A stretch of DNA of 64,000 nucleotides, taken from positions 62,001-126,000 of the forward strand of contig CAWJWD010000001.1 in NCBI GenBank assembly GCA_963846505.1, written 5' to 3'. Of the stretch, positions 63,709-64,000 are shown piece after piece. Made by a program: the position numbers and the translations under genes. The notes under the pieces were generated by a model, which was not told where the DNA came from, searched no databases, and saw only the letters and a list, made by a program, of their open reading frames with translations. This DNA comes from JACVRW01 sp963846505. Its GTDB lineage: Bacteria > Actinomycetota > Thermoleophilia > Solirubrobacterales > Thermoleophilaceae. The first letter of the stretch is position 1. Each line of letters begins with the position of its first letter.

Positions 63709-63868
63709 CTTTCCATTAGCTCCTCTAGAGAAAGGAGTTCTGTCCACGTTCTTGCTGTCAGGACCTGATCCCGGGAGTTTCCACCCCTCTTTTTGGGGTT
63801 TCTACCCTCTTTGGGGGATGTTCCCTCTTCCGCCCCGGCTTGGTGCCGGAGAAAGGCATTCGACCAAC

Positions 63869-64000
63869 ATGAAGACCCTCACCACCCGTGGCCTGCTGCT
63901 GGCCGCAACCATGATGGCCGCGCTGGCAGTCGTGGTCGTACCCGCTCAAGCAACGCCCACACCCCTCGGAGCGACCATCTCAGCAAGCTCCAACGACTCC
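63869..64000 (+). CDS. Small secreted protein A8 (family A), N-terminal part only (runs off right edge)
   Basis: 44 codons: MKTLTTRGLLLAATMMAALA, hydrophobic core to PAQA, then TPTPLGATISASSNDS, the family A mature start (TITPAGATISASSTDS in A5). GGAGAAAGG lies upstream of the ATG. Its position divergent from C4 is the same as that of A1 and A5 relative to C1 and C3. Confidence 0.82.
   Translation, partial: MKTLTTRGLLLAATMMAALAVVVVPAQATPTPLGATISASSNDS

Noticed and set aside
63775..63835. C/T-rich short repeats before A8 as a regulatory repeat array
   Set aside because: Only two or three imperfect units are visible, too few to call a repeat element.

Overview
High-GC actinobacterial chromosome, most likely class Thermoleophilia (Solirubrobacter/Conexibacter/Patulibacter type). 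This is an inference from many GTG starts, ATGA/GTGA gene overlaps, an AftD-like arabinosyltransferase, a lysyl-tRNA synthetase fused to an MprF-like half, and large paralogous families of secreted beta-propeller proteins. No rRNA, tRNA, CRISPR array, phage or insertion sequence was seen.

Layout. 0-8.2 kb: a minus-strand surface-protein operon (propeller C1, large protein B1, start of an NHL protein), then plus-strand secreted genes (small six-Cys protein A1, a foldase-like lipoprotein, family E protein E1). 8.2-22.7 kb: surface-glycan block (two methyltransferases, a GT2 glycosyltransferase, an LPRTG-anchored peptide, an AftD-like transferase, three foldase-like lipoproteins, another methyltransferase, a GT4-flippase fusion, an O-antigen-ligase-like protein). 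22.9-25.9 kb: an NHL/FN3 secreted protein and small protein A2. 26.5-31.4 kb: second operon (C2-B2). 31.5-35.9 kb: family E gene E2, small proteins A3 and A4, three decayed copies of family A and a duplicated terminator. 35.9-41.6 kb: housekeeping island (LysRS-MprF fusion, a lipoprotein, an amino-acid permease). 41.6-50.98 kb: third operon (C3-B3) with a divergent tandem triplet A5-A7. 51.1-56.2 kb: foldase-like lipoproteins, an FN3 protein, a secreted endonuclease/phosphatase-fold protein and a membrane protein. 56.2-64 kb: fourth operon (C4-B4) and a divergent family A gene (A8) cut by the window end.

Main theme: one cassette occurs four times. A minus-strand operon of a large propeller protein (C) followed by a ~950-1100 aa Cys-tailed secreted protein (B) lies back to back with a plus-strand gene for a ~195-215 aa six-Cys secreted protein (A). 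At three loci both promoters are visible with -35 boxes 49-65 bp apart; at the fourth the A gene has decayed. The four C promoters share box and spacer sequence. The A and E genes use AGA for nearly every arginine in the mature protein, unlike their neighbours. Six foldase-like lipoproteins with a common C-terminal C-x8-C are interspersed, so the window looks like a surface-protein production region that is expanding by duplication and unequal crossing-over.

Four single-base lesions interrupt otherwise good genes (B1 near 2966, the GT2 gene at 9418, C3 near 46393, the B3 signal peptide near 44470). They may be sequence errors or real mutations. Positions and promoters were read by eye; functions of families A, B, C and E are unknown.
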